Shown: piece after piece, positions 8,239-16,723 of the stretch
How the letters are laid out: each line of letters starts with the position of its first letter
How positions within the stretch are numbered: position 1 is the first letter of the stretch
Assembly: GCF_000377665.1 (NCBI RefSeq)
Contig: NZ_KB898648.1
Span: forward strand, 124,001-188,000
Source: Vreelandella zhanjiangensis DSM 21076
GTDB lineage: Bacteria > Pseudomonadota > Gammaproteobacteria > Pseudomonadales > Halomonadaceae
Length of the DNA: 64,000 nt
Reading direction: 5' to 3'
Made by a program: the position numbers and the translations under genes
Notes under the pieces: generated by a model
The model's database searches: none
Seen by the model: the letters and a program-made list of their open reading frames with translations, nothing else
Told to the model about the DNA's origin: nothing

Positions 8239-8397
8239 CGCTACCTACCGGTATCAGTGCCGCAGGCCGGTGTGGCGTCGGCGCTGATGGGTACCCTGCA
8301 CTATGTGGTCGCGGCGGCCGTCGGCTATATTGCCAGCTTGGCGACCCAAGGGCCGCACTTGATGCCTCTTTGCTCTGCCGACTCGCAGGCTCCATGA
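8239..8397 (+). pseudogene. Relic of an MFS drug transporter (C-terminal end)
   Basis: An open stretch of 52 codons without a start reads RYLPVSVPQAGVASALMGTL then HYVVAAAVGYIASLATQGPH, ending in TGA. The pattern AGVASALMGTL is typical of the eleventh helix of Bcr/CflA-type major facilitator drug exporters. The rest of the gene is missing, since a terminator for the preceding operon lies immediately upstream. This looks like a decayed remnant left by deletion. The identification rests on a short segment. Confidence 0.55.
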
Positions 8398-8488
8398 CGA
8401 AAAAAGCACAGGTCGCTTAGATTGATGGACTGCCTATCGAATAGCGGAGCACGTTGAATAAACGGGTTAACCGACAGCCTTTAAACGA

Positions 8489-8520
8489 GAAAAGCCGCGC
8501 AAAAATTGCGCGGCTTTTTT
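8489..8520. terminator. Terminator of the TonB receptor gene (works on both strands)
   Basis: Stem AAAGCCGCGCAA / TTGCGCGGCTTT with T-run on the plus strand and the complementary run on the minus strand. It lies 16 bases past the stop of the minus-strand receptor gene. Confidence 0.85.
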
Positions 8521-8536
8521 ACTTGTGCTGACTTTT

Positions 8537-10846
8537 TTAGAACTCGGTCCGTAGCGTTAGCGTGGCACTACGTGGGCTGCCGTAAATGGCACCGGCGTAG
8601 AAGCCGTAGCGCTGGTAGTAGTGTTTGTCGAACAGGTTGTCGACGTTGAGCGTGACGTTGGTGGCGTCAGTAATATCGTAGCGGGCCATGGCATTCACGG
8701 TGGCGTAACCTGCCCAGTTGGCGGGCGTGGAGCCGGTGCTGATCCCGTCTGTTGGCTGGCCTGCCGGGCTGGAGATGGCTTTGATATTGCTCTGCGCATA
8801 AACGCCGCTACCGAAGGTCCAGCGATTCAGCAGGCCTGCCGGCTCATAAGTGGTATGCAGCTTGAACAGGTGTGAGGGGTCGCTGCGGCCGTCCGAATCA
8901 ATGCGTCGGAAGTGCAGGTAGGTATAGCCGCCGTAGACGTTCCAGCCTGGCGTGATCGCGCCCGCGATCTCAAGATCGATGCCATCGGTTTCATTGCCGG
9001 TACCCGCGCGGTAGGCCTGGTTGCCGTCGGGGGTCAGGTTGCTGCCATCCAATACGGCGCTGTTCTCCTGGCGGGTGCGGAAGTAGGCCGCAGACGCATT
9101 CAATCGGCCGTCAAACCACTCGCCCTTTACGCCAGCTTCATAGCTGTCGCCTTCGATGGGTTTGACCGTGTCGCCGCTGGTAGTCTGCCGACTTTGCGGG
9201 GTGAAGATGTTGGTATAGCTGGCGTAGAGCGAGTGGTTGTCCGTGAGGTCATAGACCAGGCCCGCATAGGGTGTGAATACGCCAGTTTCACGCTGGCTGG
9301 TAGTATCACCGGAAGCCGTTTCATTCTCGGTTTTATAGTAGCTGGTGCGGCCACCCACAATAAGGGAAAGCGGCTCGGTGATGCTTAGACGCGTAGCCGC
9401 ATAAACACCGCGCAGGTCGGTCTCGGTGAGGCTGGACTGGCCGTTTCGGGCGCCATTCAAGTGAATGTCGGCATCGACGCCGTTGCGCCAATCGGTGATC
9501 GGCAAGCCGTTGTTGTTACGGTACATGCAGCCTTCGGCAAACTCGGACGTGGTGGCGCTGCTCAGCGTGCAATCGTGGTCATGGGTGCGTGAACGCGTCC
9601 GGCTGTCGCTATAGCCAAGCGCTACCTCGTGACGGCGACCGAGTAGACCATAAGCGCCGTTCAGGTCGATCCGGGCGGAGCGCTGGCGCGTCTCGTTATC
9701 ATTGCGCATGCCGTTGAGAATGGCACCGCCGCCATCTTCTTCCCAATAGCCCGTATAGGTGCCTCCTGGCCCCCGGTTCACCTTGCCCAGGGCGAGGTTG
9801 CTGAATGCATCGGTATTACTCTGGGCAGCCTGGACTTCAAGGCTCCAGTCGCTGTTGAAGCGATGGTTCAGCGAAGCGAAGGCGGTGTTGGTCTCTTGCT
9901 CTGCGTAGCTCCATTCAGGGACCAGGTTGGTGCTGCGCGAAAGATCCGTTTTTCGGCCGCTGGCGAACCAGATAGGTATGTTGGCACCCCAGCCAGCACC
10001 CGAGGTCTTGTTGTATTCGTACTGGTAACCCACACCCAGCGTAGTTACGTCGCTTACGTCAAATTCGAAGTTGGCCAGTGCCGCCCGGCTGCGGGTGGAT
10101 TCATGGTCGCGGAAGCCGTCGCCTTCGCCCTGGGTCACCACGAAGCGCGAGCGGATGCTGCCATCCTCGGTAAGTGGCGTATTGATATCCACCCCGCCGC
10201 GCGCGTTGTCCCAGCGGCCATAAGAGGCGTAGGCACTGCCGCCAAACTCCCGCTCGGGACGTTTACGAATCAGGTTGACGGTGGCCGAGGGGTCACCGGT
10301 GCCGCCCAGCAGACCGTTAGCGCCACGCACGATATCCACACGCTCGTACAGGTCCAGGTTTACGGCGTTGCCGCCGCCACTGAAACCGGAATCGCCAGGG
10401 AACTGCAGCCCGTCAATTTTCCAGTTGCTGATGTTGTAGCCTCGGGCACGGTAGGACGTACGTACGCCCACTTCCGCTTTGCTGGCGGCGATACCGGGAG
10501 TGAGCTCCAGCGCGTCTTCCAGGCTGACTGCTTGCTGATCGTCAAGCTGTTGACGGGTCACGCTGGTGACCGACTGGGGCGTCTCGCGAGGGGAGAGATC
10601 CAAACCCGTAGAGCTGCTGGTTTCGGGAACGGTATAGCTTCGCGCAGAGTCGCCTTGATAAGCCGCCTCGACCTGCACAGTACTCATCTGGACGTCGGAT
10701 ATACGTTGAGGTTCGTCAACTGCTGTCTGGGCCAGTGCGCTGGTACTTAACAGGCAGCCACCACAGGCGGCCGCAACTGCCTTGGCGAGTGGGGTTTTTG
10801 ACCACACAGATGAGTTCCTGAAGGTGTGCGAGGCGCGATACATCAT
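8537..10846 (-). CDS. TonB-dependent ferric-siderophore receptor
   Basis: Outer-membrane receptor of 769 residues, FhuE/FpvA-like. It starts with a long signal peptide (to about residue 39, STSALA|QTA). The plug domain carries SPRETPQSVTSVTRQQLDDQ and VDIVRGANGLLGGTGDPSATVNLIRKRP, marks of TonB siderophore receptors (TIGR01783 type). The 22-strand barrel follows and ends with the required C-terminal aromatic (TLTLRTEF). There is no extra N-terminal signalling domain, so it does not act through a FecR/sigma pathway. AAGGG lies six bases before the first ATG. A Fur-like site lies just upstream and a divergent two-component system may add ligand-dependent control. The siderophore is unknown. Confidence 0.93.
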   Translation of the reverse strand: MMYRASHTFRNSSVWSKTPLAKAVAAACGGCLLSTSALAQTAVDEPQRISDVQMSTVQVEAAYQGDSARSYTVPETSSSTGLDLSPRETPQSVTSVTRQQLDDQQAVSLEDALELTPGIAASKAEVGVRTSYRARGYNISNWKIDGLQFPGDSGFSGGGNAVNLDLYERVDIVRGANGLLGGTGDPSATVNLIRKRPEREFGGSAYASYGRWDNARGGVDINTPLTEDGSIRSRFVVTQGEGDGFRDHESTRSRAALANFEFDVSDVTTLGVGYQYEYNKTSGAGWGANIPIWFASGRKTDLSRSTNLVPEWSYAEQETNTAFASLNHRFNSDWSLEVQAAQSNTDAFSNLALGKVNRGPGGTYTGYWEEDGGGAILNGMRNDNETRQRSARIDLNGAYGLLGRRHEVALGYSDSRTRSRTHDHDCTLSSATTSEFAEGCMYRNNNGLPITDWRNGVDADIHLNGARNGQSSLTETDLRGVYAATRLSITEPLSLIVGGRTSYYKTENETASGDTTSQRETGVFTPYAGLVYDLTDNHSLYASYTNIFTPQSRQTTSGDTVKPIEGDSYEAGVKGEWFDGRLNASAAYFRTRQENSAVLDGSNLTPDGNQAYRAGTGNETDGIDLEIAGAITPGWNVYGGYTYLHFRRIDSDGRSDPSHLFKLHTTYEPAGLLNRWTFGSGVYAQSNIKAISSPAGQPTDGISTGSTPANWAGYATVNAMARYDITDATNVTLNVDNLFDKHYYQRYGFYAGAIYGSPRSATLTLRTEF

Positions 10847-10862
10847 GAATGTCCCTTAAAAT

Positions 10863-10881
10863 AATAATGATTGGCATTTAC
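10863..10881. promoter_or_regulatory. Candidate Fur box
   Basis: The 19-mer AATAATGATTGGCATTTAC agrees with the GATAATGATAATCATTATC consensus at 13 of 19 positions, with one half (ATAATGAT) perfect. It sits 17-35 bases upstream of the receptor start and within the shared promoter region with the response regulator. Confidence 0.6.
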
Positions 10882-10948
10882 CATTTTTAAGGTCCCGATT
10901 ATATTGACGTCTTTGGCTAAGAAACTTTTGCTCTATGGGGCATATGTA

Positions 10949-11728
10949 ATGAATTGTATGGGTGATGTAGCGCCGTTGGCGTCAAGCGCTGAGCAACACG
11001 ATGAATCTGCCCTCGTTCTGGTGGTGGATGACGATGATGAAATCCGTGAGCTGATCTGTGACTATCTGGCCGGGATGGGGTATCGCACGCGCGGCGCGGC
11101 CAATGGCCGCGAGATGTGGGGCCAACTGAATGGCAGCGTGGGTCTGGTCATTCTCGATCTGATGTTGCCAGGCGAAGACGGCTTGAGCCTGTGTCGCGCC
11201 CTGCGCCAGCAGAGCAGCCTGCCAGTGATCATGATCAGCGCCCGCGGCGCTTCGGCGGAGCGTATTATCGGCCTTGAGATTGGCGCGGATGATTACCTGT
11301 GCAAGCCCTTTGACCCGCGCGAACTGCTGGCGCGTATCCGCGCCGTCATGCGCCGAGAACCGCACGCCAGAGACAAGCCGGACACCCCGCCGCAAGCCGC
11401 GGCCAATGAAGCCGTACTGTGCTTCGCCGGGTGGCATCTGGATCTGCAGACCCGTCGGCTGAAATCACCCGCTGGCCACGCCTGCGATCTCGCCCGCTCC
11501 GATTTCATGGTCCTAAAGACCTTGAGCGAGATTCCTAACCGCATCGTCAGCCGTGACGAGCTGAGCCGCCGCGCGTTTGGGCGGGAGTATTACGTTAACG
11601 ACCGCTCCATTGATGTCTGCATCAGCCGCTTGCGTCATTATCTTGAGGATGATGCTCGTCGTCCGCGTTTTATTCGCACCGTGCGCAACGAGGGGTATCT
11701 GCTCGAGCAGCCCTCTATTTCTCAATGA
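10949..11728 (+). CDS. OmpR-family response regulator
   Basis: A 259-residue two-component regulator. The receiver domain has the acidic cluster VVDDDDE (residues 26-31), phospho-acceptor Asp70 in LVILDLMLPGEDG and Lys119 in DDYLCKPFDP. The C-terminal winged helix (about residues 150-255) carries ARSDFMVLKTLSEIPNRIVSRDEL and RSIDVCISRLRHYLEDD. The start is uncertain; the ATG at MNCMGD with GGGG upstream is used, and an ATG three codons on is equally possible. It overlaps the kinase gene by four bases (ATGA). Divergent from the TonB receptor, which makes that gene a candidate target. Confidence 0.9.
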   Translation: MNCMGDVAPLASSAEQHDESALVLVVDDDDEIRELICDYLAGMGYRTRGAANGREMWGQLNGSVGLVILDLMLPGEDGLSLCRALRQQSSLPVIMISARGASAERIIGLEIGADDYLCKPFDPRELLARIRAVMRREPHARDKPDTPPQAAANEAVLCFAGWHLDLQTRRLKSPAGHACDLARSDFMVLKTLSEIPNRIVSRDELSRRAFGREYYVNDRSIDVCISRLRHYLEDDARRPRFIRTVRNEGYLLEQPSISQ

Positions 11729-13152
11729 CGCGCATGTTCAGAATGGCGCGTACGCCCGGATGGTGGCGCCGATTATGGCCTGGCTCGTTGTTCGGGCAGT
11801 TGAGCGTGATTGTGGTGGCCGGTGGTTTGGCGATCCAGCTGCTGTTCAGCAGCATCTGGTATGACGTGCGCTACAGTCAGGTGCTCGAAGTGCCCGCTCG
11901 CCTGGTGGCGTTTCGTACCGTGGAAACGCTGCATAAACTGGCCAATGGCGAGGCGATAACCCACCTGGGGTCGGAAACCTTTCACCCTGAGCTTCTGGCA
12001 TCGCCACTTGCCACACCGCCACGACTGGACAGTGGCCAGCAAAACGTGGAAAGCATGCTGCAGGATGCGCTAAGTCAGGAGGTCGGCGAAGCCGTAGAGC
12101 TATCGCTGCTCGACGTGACTATCCAGGATGAGAACGGCCACGCCAGAACGTGGGCTGGCTTGTTTGGTCTTTCTCACGTGGTTGGGCATTTCGACTTCCA
12201 GCTGCGTCTTGCGTCGGGGCAGTGGCTGCACATCCAGGCGGTTCAGGAGCAGGGTTGGAACGCTGAGCCTGCCTGGCGCGTGCTGGGCGATTACGCCCTG
12301 CGCGTTTATCTGCTCCGCGCCTTGGCCCTGGCGGCTATCGCGCTCATCGTGGTACGTATCAGCACTCGCCCGTTAAGGCGCTTGGTTCGCGCTGCCTCGG
12401 CGCTGGGTCAGAACATCGAGCAGCCGCCTTTACCGGTCGAAGGGCCGAGGGAAATGCGCCAGGCCGCCGAGACCTTCAATGCCATGCAGCAACAGCTGAT
12501 TGATCTGATGGGCGAGCGAACTCAGCTGCTTGCCGCCGTTTCCCATGACTTGCGCACGCCGCTTACGCGCATGCGCATTCGGGTGGAAGGCATCAATGAT
12601 GCACGGCTTCGGGAAAAGCTGGTTACCAATATCGGCCAGATGGAAGAGCTGATTCGCTCGCTTCTGGATTCCGCCAGCAGCGGCGCAACGCCGGATGGTC
12701 ACGCCGCGTTTGACCTGGCCGGATTGATCAGTGAAGTGGTGGATGAGTTCGTCGATACGGGAGGCGATGTCCGCTGGCACGGCGCCCCGGCCGTGATTAT
12801 CTCAGGTCACGTCGCCAGCATTCGACGGGTGCTGCACAATCTGATCGACAATGCCCTGCACTATGCGGGTAGCGCTCAGCTAACGCTGCGGCTGACAGAG
12901 CGCTGGGTCGAGGTTGAGATTCAGGATGACGGCCCCGGTATTCATGACCAGCATCTGCCTGCCGTCATGCAGCCTTACGTGCAGGGTGAGGCCTCAGCGC
13001 CATCAAGCGGCATCGGGTACGGCCTGGGGCTGAGCATTGCCCGAAGCATTGTGATGGCACATCGCGGCAGGCTGGCGCTTGATAACCGAACCGGCGGCGG
13101 GCTGCGCGTTGTAATGGCGCTGCCCACCCACGCTGGCGCGAAAAATGAGTAA
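11725..13152 (+). CDS. Sensor histidine kinase
   Basis: Membrane-bound kinase, 475 residues. Helix 1 lies at about residues 23-43 and helix 2 at about 194-212, enclosing a periplasmic sensor loop of some 150 residues with no family I recognise. A HAMP segment follows (ISTRPLRRLVRAASALG), then the HisKA H-box AAVSHDLRTPLTRMRIR with phospho-accepting His274, and the ATPase domain with N box (HNLIDNALHYA), G1 (DDGPGI) and G2 (GYGLGLSIA). Architecture is of the EnvZ/RstB type. It is translationally coupled to the regulator gene. The signal might be a ferric siderophore or iron state, given the adjacent receptor, but that is only inferred from context. Confidence 0.92.
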   Translation: MTRMFRMARTPGWWRRLWPGSLFGQLSVIVVAGGLAIQLLFSSIWYDVRYSQVLEVPARLVAFRTVETLHKLANGEAITHLGSETFHPELLASPLATPPRLDSGQQNVESMLQDALSQEVGEAVELSLLDVTIQDENGHARTWAGLFGLSHVVGHFDFQLRLASGQWLHIQAVQEQGWNAEPAWRVLGDYALRVYLLRALALAAIALIVVRISTRPLRRLVRAASALGQNIEQPPLPVEGPREMRQAAETFNAMQQQLIDLMGERTQLLAAVSHDLRTPLTRMRIRVEGINDARLREKLVTNIGQMEELIRSLLDSASSGATPDGHAAFDLAGLISEVVDEFVDTGGDVRWHGAPAVIISGHVASIRRVLHNLIDNALHYAGSAQLTLRLTERWVEVEIQDDGPGIHDQHLPAVMQPYVQGEASAPSSGIGYGLGLSIARSIVMAHRGRLALDNRTGGGLRVVMALPTHAGAKNE

Positions 13153-13206
13153 TGCTTGATTCGCAGGCAAGGCGGTTAAACACGGCGTTCATGCACTTGA
13201 AGCCCG

Positions 13207-13683
13207 TTAGCCAAGCAGCAGGTCGCGCTTGATAGGGACGAACTCGCTCGCCGCATTAATAAGCGAAGCGGCGGTCAGCTGGGGAACGCCATACACTTCC
13301 ACTTTCTTGCCATGTACGGTGCGGATTTTATGGGCGAGTAGGTCAAAGTCGCCATCGCCCGAGACCAGAACGATAACATCGGCCTTTTCCGCGTACTCGA
13401 TAGCATCGAGAGTGATACCGACGTCCCAGTCACCCTTGGCGGAACCGTCAGAGCGTTGAATAAACGGTTTGAGCTTCACCTCAAAACCGATCGCTCTGAG
13501 TATGTTCTGAAACTCGCGCTGTTTCTGGTCGCCTTTATCGATGGCATAGCAAAACGCGCCCGTCACCTTTCGGTTAGCGGTGGCTTGCGCCCAAAACTTG
13601 TTGTAATCAAAGTTTTTTCGATATGCGTCCCGCGTGGTGTAGTAGACGTTTTGGGTATCAACAAAGATGGCGACACTGGTCAT
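13207..13683 (-). CDS. NYN domain protein (LabA/DUF88 family)
   Basis: A 158-residue protein of the PIN-like NYN fold. Conserved acidic residues that would bind metal are visible: VAIFVDTQNVYY near the start, KGDWDVGITLDA in the middle and VLVSGDGDFDLLA later. NYN proteins are predicted ribonucleases; the LabA/DUF88 branch has little experimental work. The ATG chosen gives MTSVAIFVD and has AAGGAG eleven bases before it; the frame extends 48 codons further without family similarity. It is convergent with the kinase gene and seems to be a single-gene unit. Confidence 0.85.
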   Translation of the reverse strand: MTSVAIFVDTQNVYYTTRDAYRKNFDYNKFWAQATANRKVTGAFCYAIDKGDQKQREFQNILRAIGFEVKLKPFIQRSDGSAKGDWDVGITLDAIEYAEKADVIVLVSGDGDFDLLAHKIRTVHGKKVEVYGVPQLTAASLINAASEFVPIKRDLLLG

Positions 13684-14103
13684 ATGCGGTAAGACTCCTT
13701 GGAAGGCGTTAAAGCATGCCAGCATGGTCAGGCGAATGTAAGGTTTTACAGCACAGCACGTCGGATGCGCTAAAAGGGGCAGAGTGCCGATCTCACGGCG
13801 CATTGCGGGTGCCGTTATTGATGTCATTATGTGCTCTAAGGCTAAGTGACTTGATGGGCTTAAAGGAGAGGCTTGTATGTTGAGTTTGTTGCTTTTTGAG
13901 CAACAGTAAGAAGAAACCTAAGATTCTAGGCTCTGTTGAGTATGTTAATTTCACACGAATAGTATTTTAGGTTTGTTATTTTACGTTGAGTGGTATCAAT
14001 CCGTTACGTTATAAAAATAGAAACCTGGGTGATAATCAGAGAACATATAAGGGTGTAAAAATCGTTGACGGATAATTCGTTTTGTCATTATTCAAGGTAA
14101 GTC
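13684..14103. other. AT-rich 420-base intergenic region
   Basis: Between two divergent genes. It must hold the promoters for the NYN gene and the GGDEF-EAL gene. A tiny frame at 13877-13909 (MLSLLLFEQQ) has a strong AAAGGAGAG site in front and contains the hairpin GTTGCT/AGCAAC; it could be a leader peptide or chance. The hairpin CCTAGA-like repeat around 13916-13932 follows. Nothing else is recognised. Confidence 0.5.
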
Positions 14104-15846
14104 ATGTCCACATCTACCCTATTTTCGCTTGATGATTTCCCCGTGGGATGCATGGTTACCGACAATAAACGGCGTATTCTGTATAGCAATCATTATTTTG
14201 AAAAGTATTACGGTTATTCAGTCAGCGGGCTGGTGGGCACTGACCTGTTTACCTTGTTAAGCAAAGCGTCACAGATTATTTATGAAGCATACATTATGCC
14301 CTTGCTGCTTCAGGAAACCTGCTGTGATGAAATCCGTCTGACGCTGGTGACACCCTCAAAAGGCAAGGTGCCAGTGTCGGTAAGTGCTTTTTTTGATGGC
14401 AGTTCTGATGGAAACGTCTATTGGAGTATCAGTAGTGCCAGCCGTTCAGATCAACTATTTGAAGAGCTAACGGAAACTAAAAAACTGCTTGAACAGAAAG
14501 TATCCGTACTGCGTACGTTATCCGACACGGATCCGTTAACCGGGCTACCTAATCGGGCGGCCTTGACTAAATACCTTGACCATAAAATGCTGGATCAAAA
14601 GCGTAGCGATATAGCGTTCGCTTTGGCGTTTGTTGATCTTGATGGGTTTAAGGAAATCAACGACCGCCATGGGCATCATGTTGGTGATAAGGTCCTCAAG
14701 TTAGTGGCCGAGCGGCTGGCCAGTAATCTTCGAAGTGACGATCTAATTGCCCGTTTTGGTGGCGATGAGTTCGTTATCTTTTTAAATGGCCGCTTTAGCG
14801 CGAGTTTGGCAGAAGAGTCGCTAACGCGGCTTATTGATAAACTTTCAGAAACATTCAGCATCGATTTAATGCACTTAAAGCTCTCTGCCAGTATTGGCGT
14901 TACGCTTTACCCGCAGGCGAAAGAAGTACAGCCGGACCAGCTTATTCGCCAAGCCGATCAGGCAATGTATCAGGCAAAACTTGCCGGAAAGAGTCAAGTG
15001 TGCCTTTTTAATATTGATAATGAGGTCGTTCAAAAGGAACGGTATTCAGAGCTGCTGACGATTAAAACTGCCATGAAGGCCGATCAGTTTGAGCTTTATT
15101 ACCAGCCCAAAATCAATATGCGTACCGGCGAAGTATTTGGCGTTGAGGCATTAATACGCTGGAACCACCCGGTGGAGGGGGTGAAAGGACCAGCTACTTT
15201 CTTGCCGGTACTCAGCAATACCTCTACCGGTTTGGCGTTAGGCCGATGGGTGATTACGAAAGCGCTCTGTCAGCTGCAAATATGGCTACAGAAGGGACTG
15301 GACCTACAGATCAGCGTCAACATTGATGGTTACCACTTACAGCATCCGCAATTTCTGCGCGACTTAAGCGTCATTCTTTCTGACTTTCCCAACCTGCCTA
15401 AAAAACGGTTTGAGATTGAAGTACTTGAAACCAGTACCATTGAAGATGTGGGTCATGTTTATTCAGTGCTCAATGCCTGCCGGTTAATGGGGATTCGTAT
15501 CTCGCTGGATGACTTCGGAACGGGTTACTCTTCCTTGAGTCATCTTCGCGACCTGTCGGTAGATACCCTTAAAATTGATCGTAGTTTTGTCAAGAACATG
15601 CTGACCAGCAGCAGTGATTTGGCCATTTTGAAGGGCGTTATCGGCTTTGCTCGCGCGTTCGAGTGTGGTCTGGTCGCAGAAGGGGTGGAGACACTTGAGC
15701 ATAGCCAGCTGCTGATTGAGCTTGGCTGTGAATGTGGCCAAGGGTACTACATAGCCAAGCCGATGCCCGCCGGTGCCTTTCCAGCATGGGTTGATGAGTG
15801 GTATCAAACGGAGTTTCAAGCGAAGTATAAAAACTCACTCATTTAA
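14104..15846 (+). CDS. PAS-GGDEF-EAL c-di-GMP enzyme
   Basis: A 580-residue cytoplasmic protein with three parts. An N-terminal PAS domain covers about residues 1-115 (GCMVTDNKRRILYSNHYFEKYYGYS). A diguanylate cyclase domain follows with intact GGDEF at 219-223 (ARFGGDEFVIF). The phosphodiesterase domain has EAL at 348-350 (GVEALIRWNHP), DDFGTGYSS at 469-477 and the later EGVE and QGYYIAKPM motifs. Both catalytic sites look complete, so net activity in making or degrading c-di-GMP cannot be predicted. There is no membrane segment. Only 18 bases separate it from an RsbQ-like hydrolase gene, which suggests that the PAS domain senses the product or the hydrolase itself. Confidence 0.94.
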   Translation: MSTSTLFSLDDFPVGCMVTDNKRRILYSNHYFEKYYGYSVSGLVGTDLFTLLSKASQIIYEAYIMPLLLQETCCDEIRLTLVTPSKGKVPVSVSAFFDGSSDGNVYWSISSASRSDQLFEELTETKKLLEQKVSVLRTLSDTDPLTGLPNRAALTKYLDHKMLDQKRSDIAFALAFVDLDGFKEINDRHGHHVGDKVLKLVAERLASNLRSDDLIARFGGDEFVIFLNGRFSASLAEESLTRLIDKLSETFSIDLMHLKLSASIGVTLYPQAKEVQPDQLIRQADQAMYQAKLAGKSQVCLFNIDNEVVQKERYSELLTIKTAMKADQFELYYQPKINMRTGEVFGVEALIRWNHPVEGVKGPATFLPVLSNTSTGLALGRWVITKALCQLQIWLQKGLDLQISVNIDGYHLQHPQFLRDLSVILSDFPNLPKKRFEIEVLETSTIEDVGHVYSVLNACRLMGIRISLDDFGTGYSSLSHLRDLSVDTLKIDRSFVKNMLTSSSDLAILKGVIGFARAFECGLVAEGVETLEHSQLLIELGCECGQGYYIAKPMPAGAFPAWVDEWYQTEFQAKYKNSLI

Positions 15847-15864
15847 AACGAAGGAGTAAACGGC

Positions 15865-16674
15865 GTGTTAACTAAAGAGCAGGTCATGGTGCGTAATAAT
15901 GTGACTATCGTCGGGACTGGCGAAAAAACATTAATGCTTGCTCATGGGTTTGGCTGTGACCAGCAGGTATGGCACTACCTGGTACCTAAATTAAAGGATG
16001 ATTACCGGTTGGTGCTATTTGATTATGTGGGCTCAGGCCAATCGCAGCTATCGGCCTTTAGTGAAGCGCGCTACCACTCGCTTGAAGGCTATGCTCAGGA
16101 TGTCATTGATATCTGTGAAGCGCTGGATTTAAACCAGGTGCATTTTGTCGGGCATTCGGTGAGCGGTACGATTGGTTTACTAGCAAGCACTGCCCAGCCT
16201 GAACGCTTTGCCAGCCAGATCATGATTTGCCCTTCACCCTGCTTTTTGAACATGCCACCTGACTACTACGGCGGTTTTGAGCGAAGTGACTTGGAAGAGC
16301 TCATTGGCTTGATGGATCGAAATTATATTGGCTGGGCTAATTATCTGGCGCCCCTGGTAATGGGGCCTGAAAGCTCTGAGTTATTGGTGGGCGAGCTTTC
16401 CAGCAGCTTCTGCTCCACCGACCCGGTAGTCGCCAAGATATTCGCTAAAGCGACGTTCTTTTCGGATTACCGCTACCTATTGCCTCACGTGAAACAGCCT
16501 ACTGTTATTCTGCAGAGTGAGCAGGATACGCTGGCCAATCCTAAGGTTGGTGATTATATGCGTGCCCATATGCCGAATAGCACACTGCGCCTACTGGCAA
16601 GCCATGGCCACTGCCTGCATATGACGCACCCTGAACTTGTTCTTCAAGAAATCAACGCCTGGTTGCGTTCTTAA
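15865..16674 (+). CDS. RsbQ-like alpha/beta hydrolase
   Basis: A 269-residue hydrolase of the RsbQ/KAI2/D14 group. The catalytic triad is visible: Ser98 in VGHSVSG, Asp221 in QSEQDTLA and His249 in SHGHCLH. Other family marks are LAHGFGCDQQVW and LFDYVGSGQSQ. In Bacillus subtilis RsbQ acts with the PAS domain of phosphatase RsbP in energy-stress signalling, probably by handling a small hydrophobic ligand. Here it directly follows a PAS-GGDEF-EAL gene, so a comparable module feeding into c-di-GMP is likely. Translation starts at GTG with AAGGAG upstream; an ATG seven codons later is an alternative. Confidence 0.9.
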   Translation: MLTKEQVMVRNNVTIVGTGEKTLMLAHGFGCDQQVWHYLVPKLKDDYRLVLFDYVGSGQSQLSAFSEARYHSLEGYAQDVIDICEALDLNQVHFVGHSVSGTIGLLASTAQPERFASQIMICPSPCFLNMPPDYYGGFERSDLEELIGLMDRNYIGWANYLAPLVMGPESSELLVGELSSSFCSTDPVVAKIFAKATFFSDYRYLLPHVKQPTVILQSEQDTLANPKVGDYMRAHMPNSTLRLLASHGHCLHMTHPELVLQEINAWLRS

Positions 16675-16723
16675 CGCGCCATCATGGGAACGTCGCCGCG
16701 TTTTACCAGGCGCTTTTCACCGG

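Noticed and set aside
8130..8420. A 96-codon plus-strand frame across the end of the SnoaL-like gene
   Set aside because: It begins inside another gene in a different frame and crosses a strong terminator. Only the transporter-like segment in another frame (8239-8397) looks like former coding sequence.
9863..10750. A 295-codon plus-strand frame
   Set aside because: It is a shadow antisense to the TonB receptor, which has strong family motifs.
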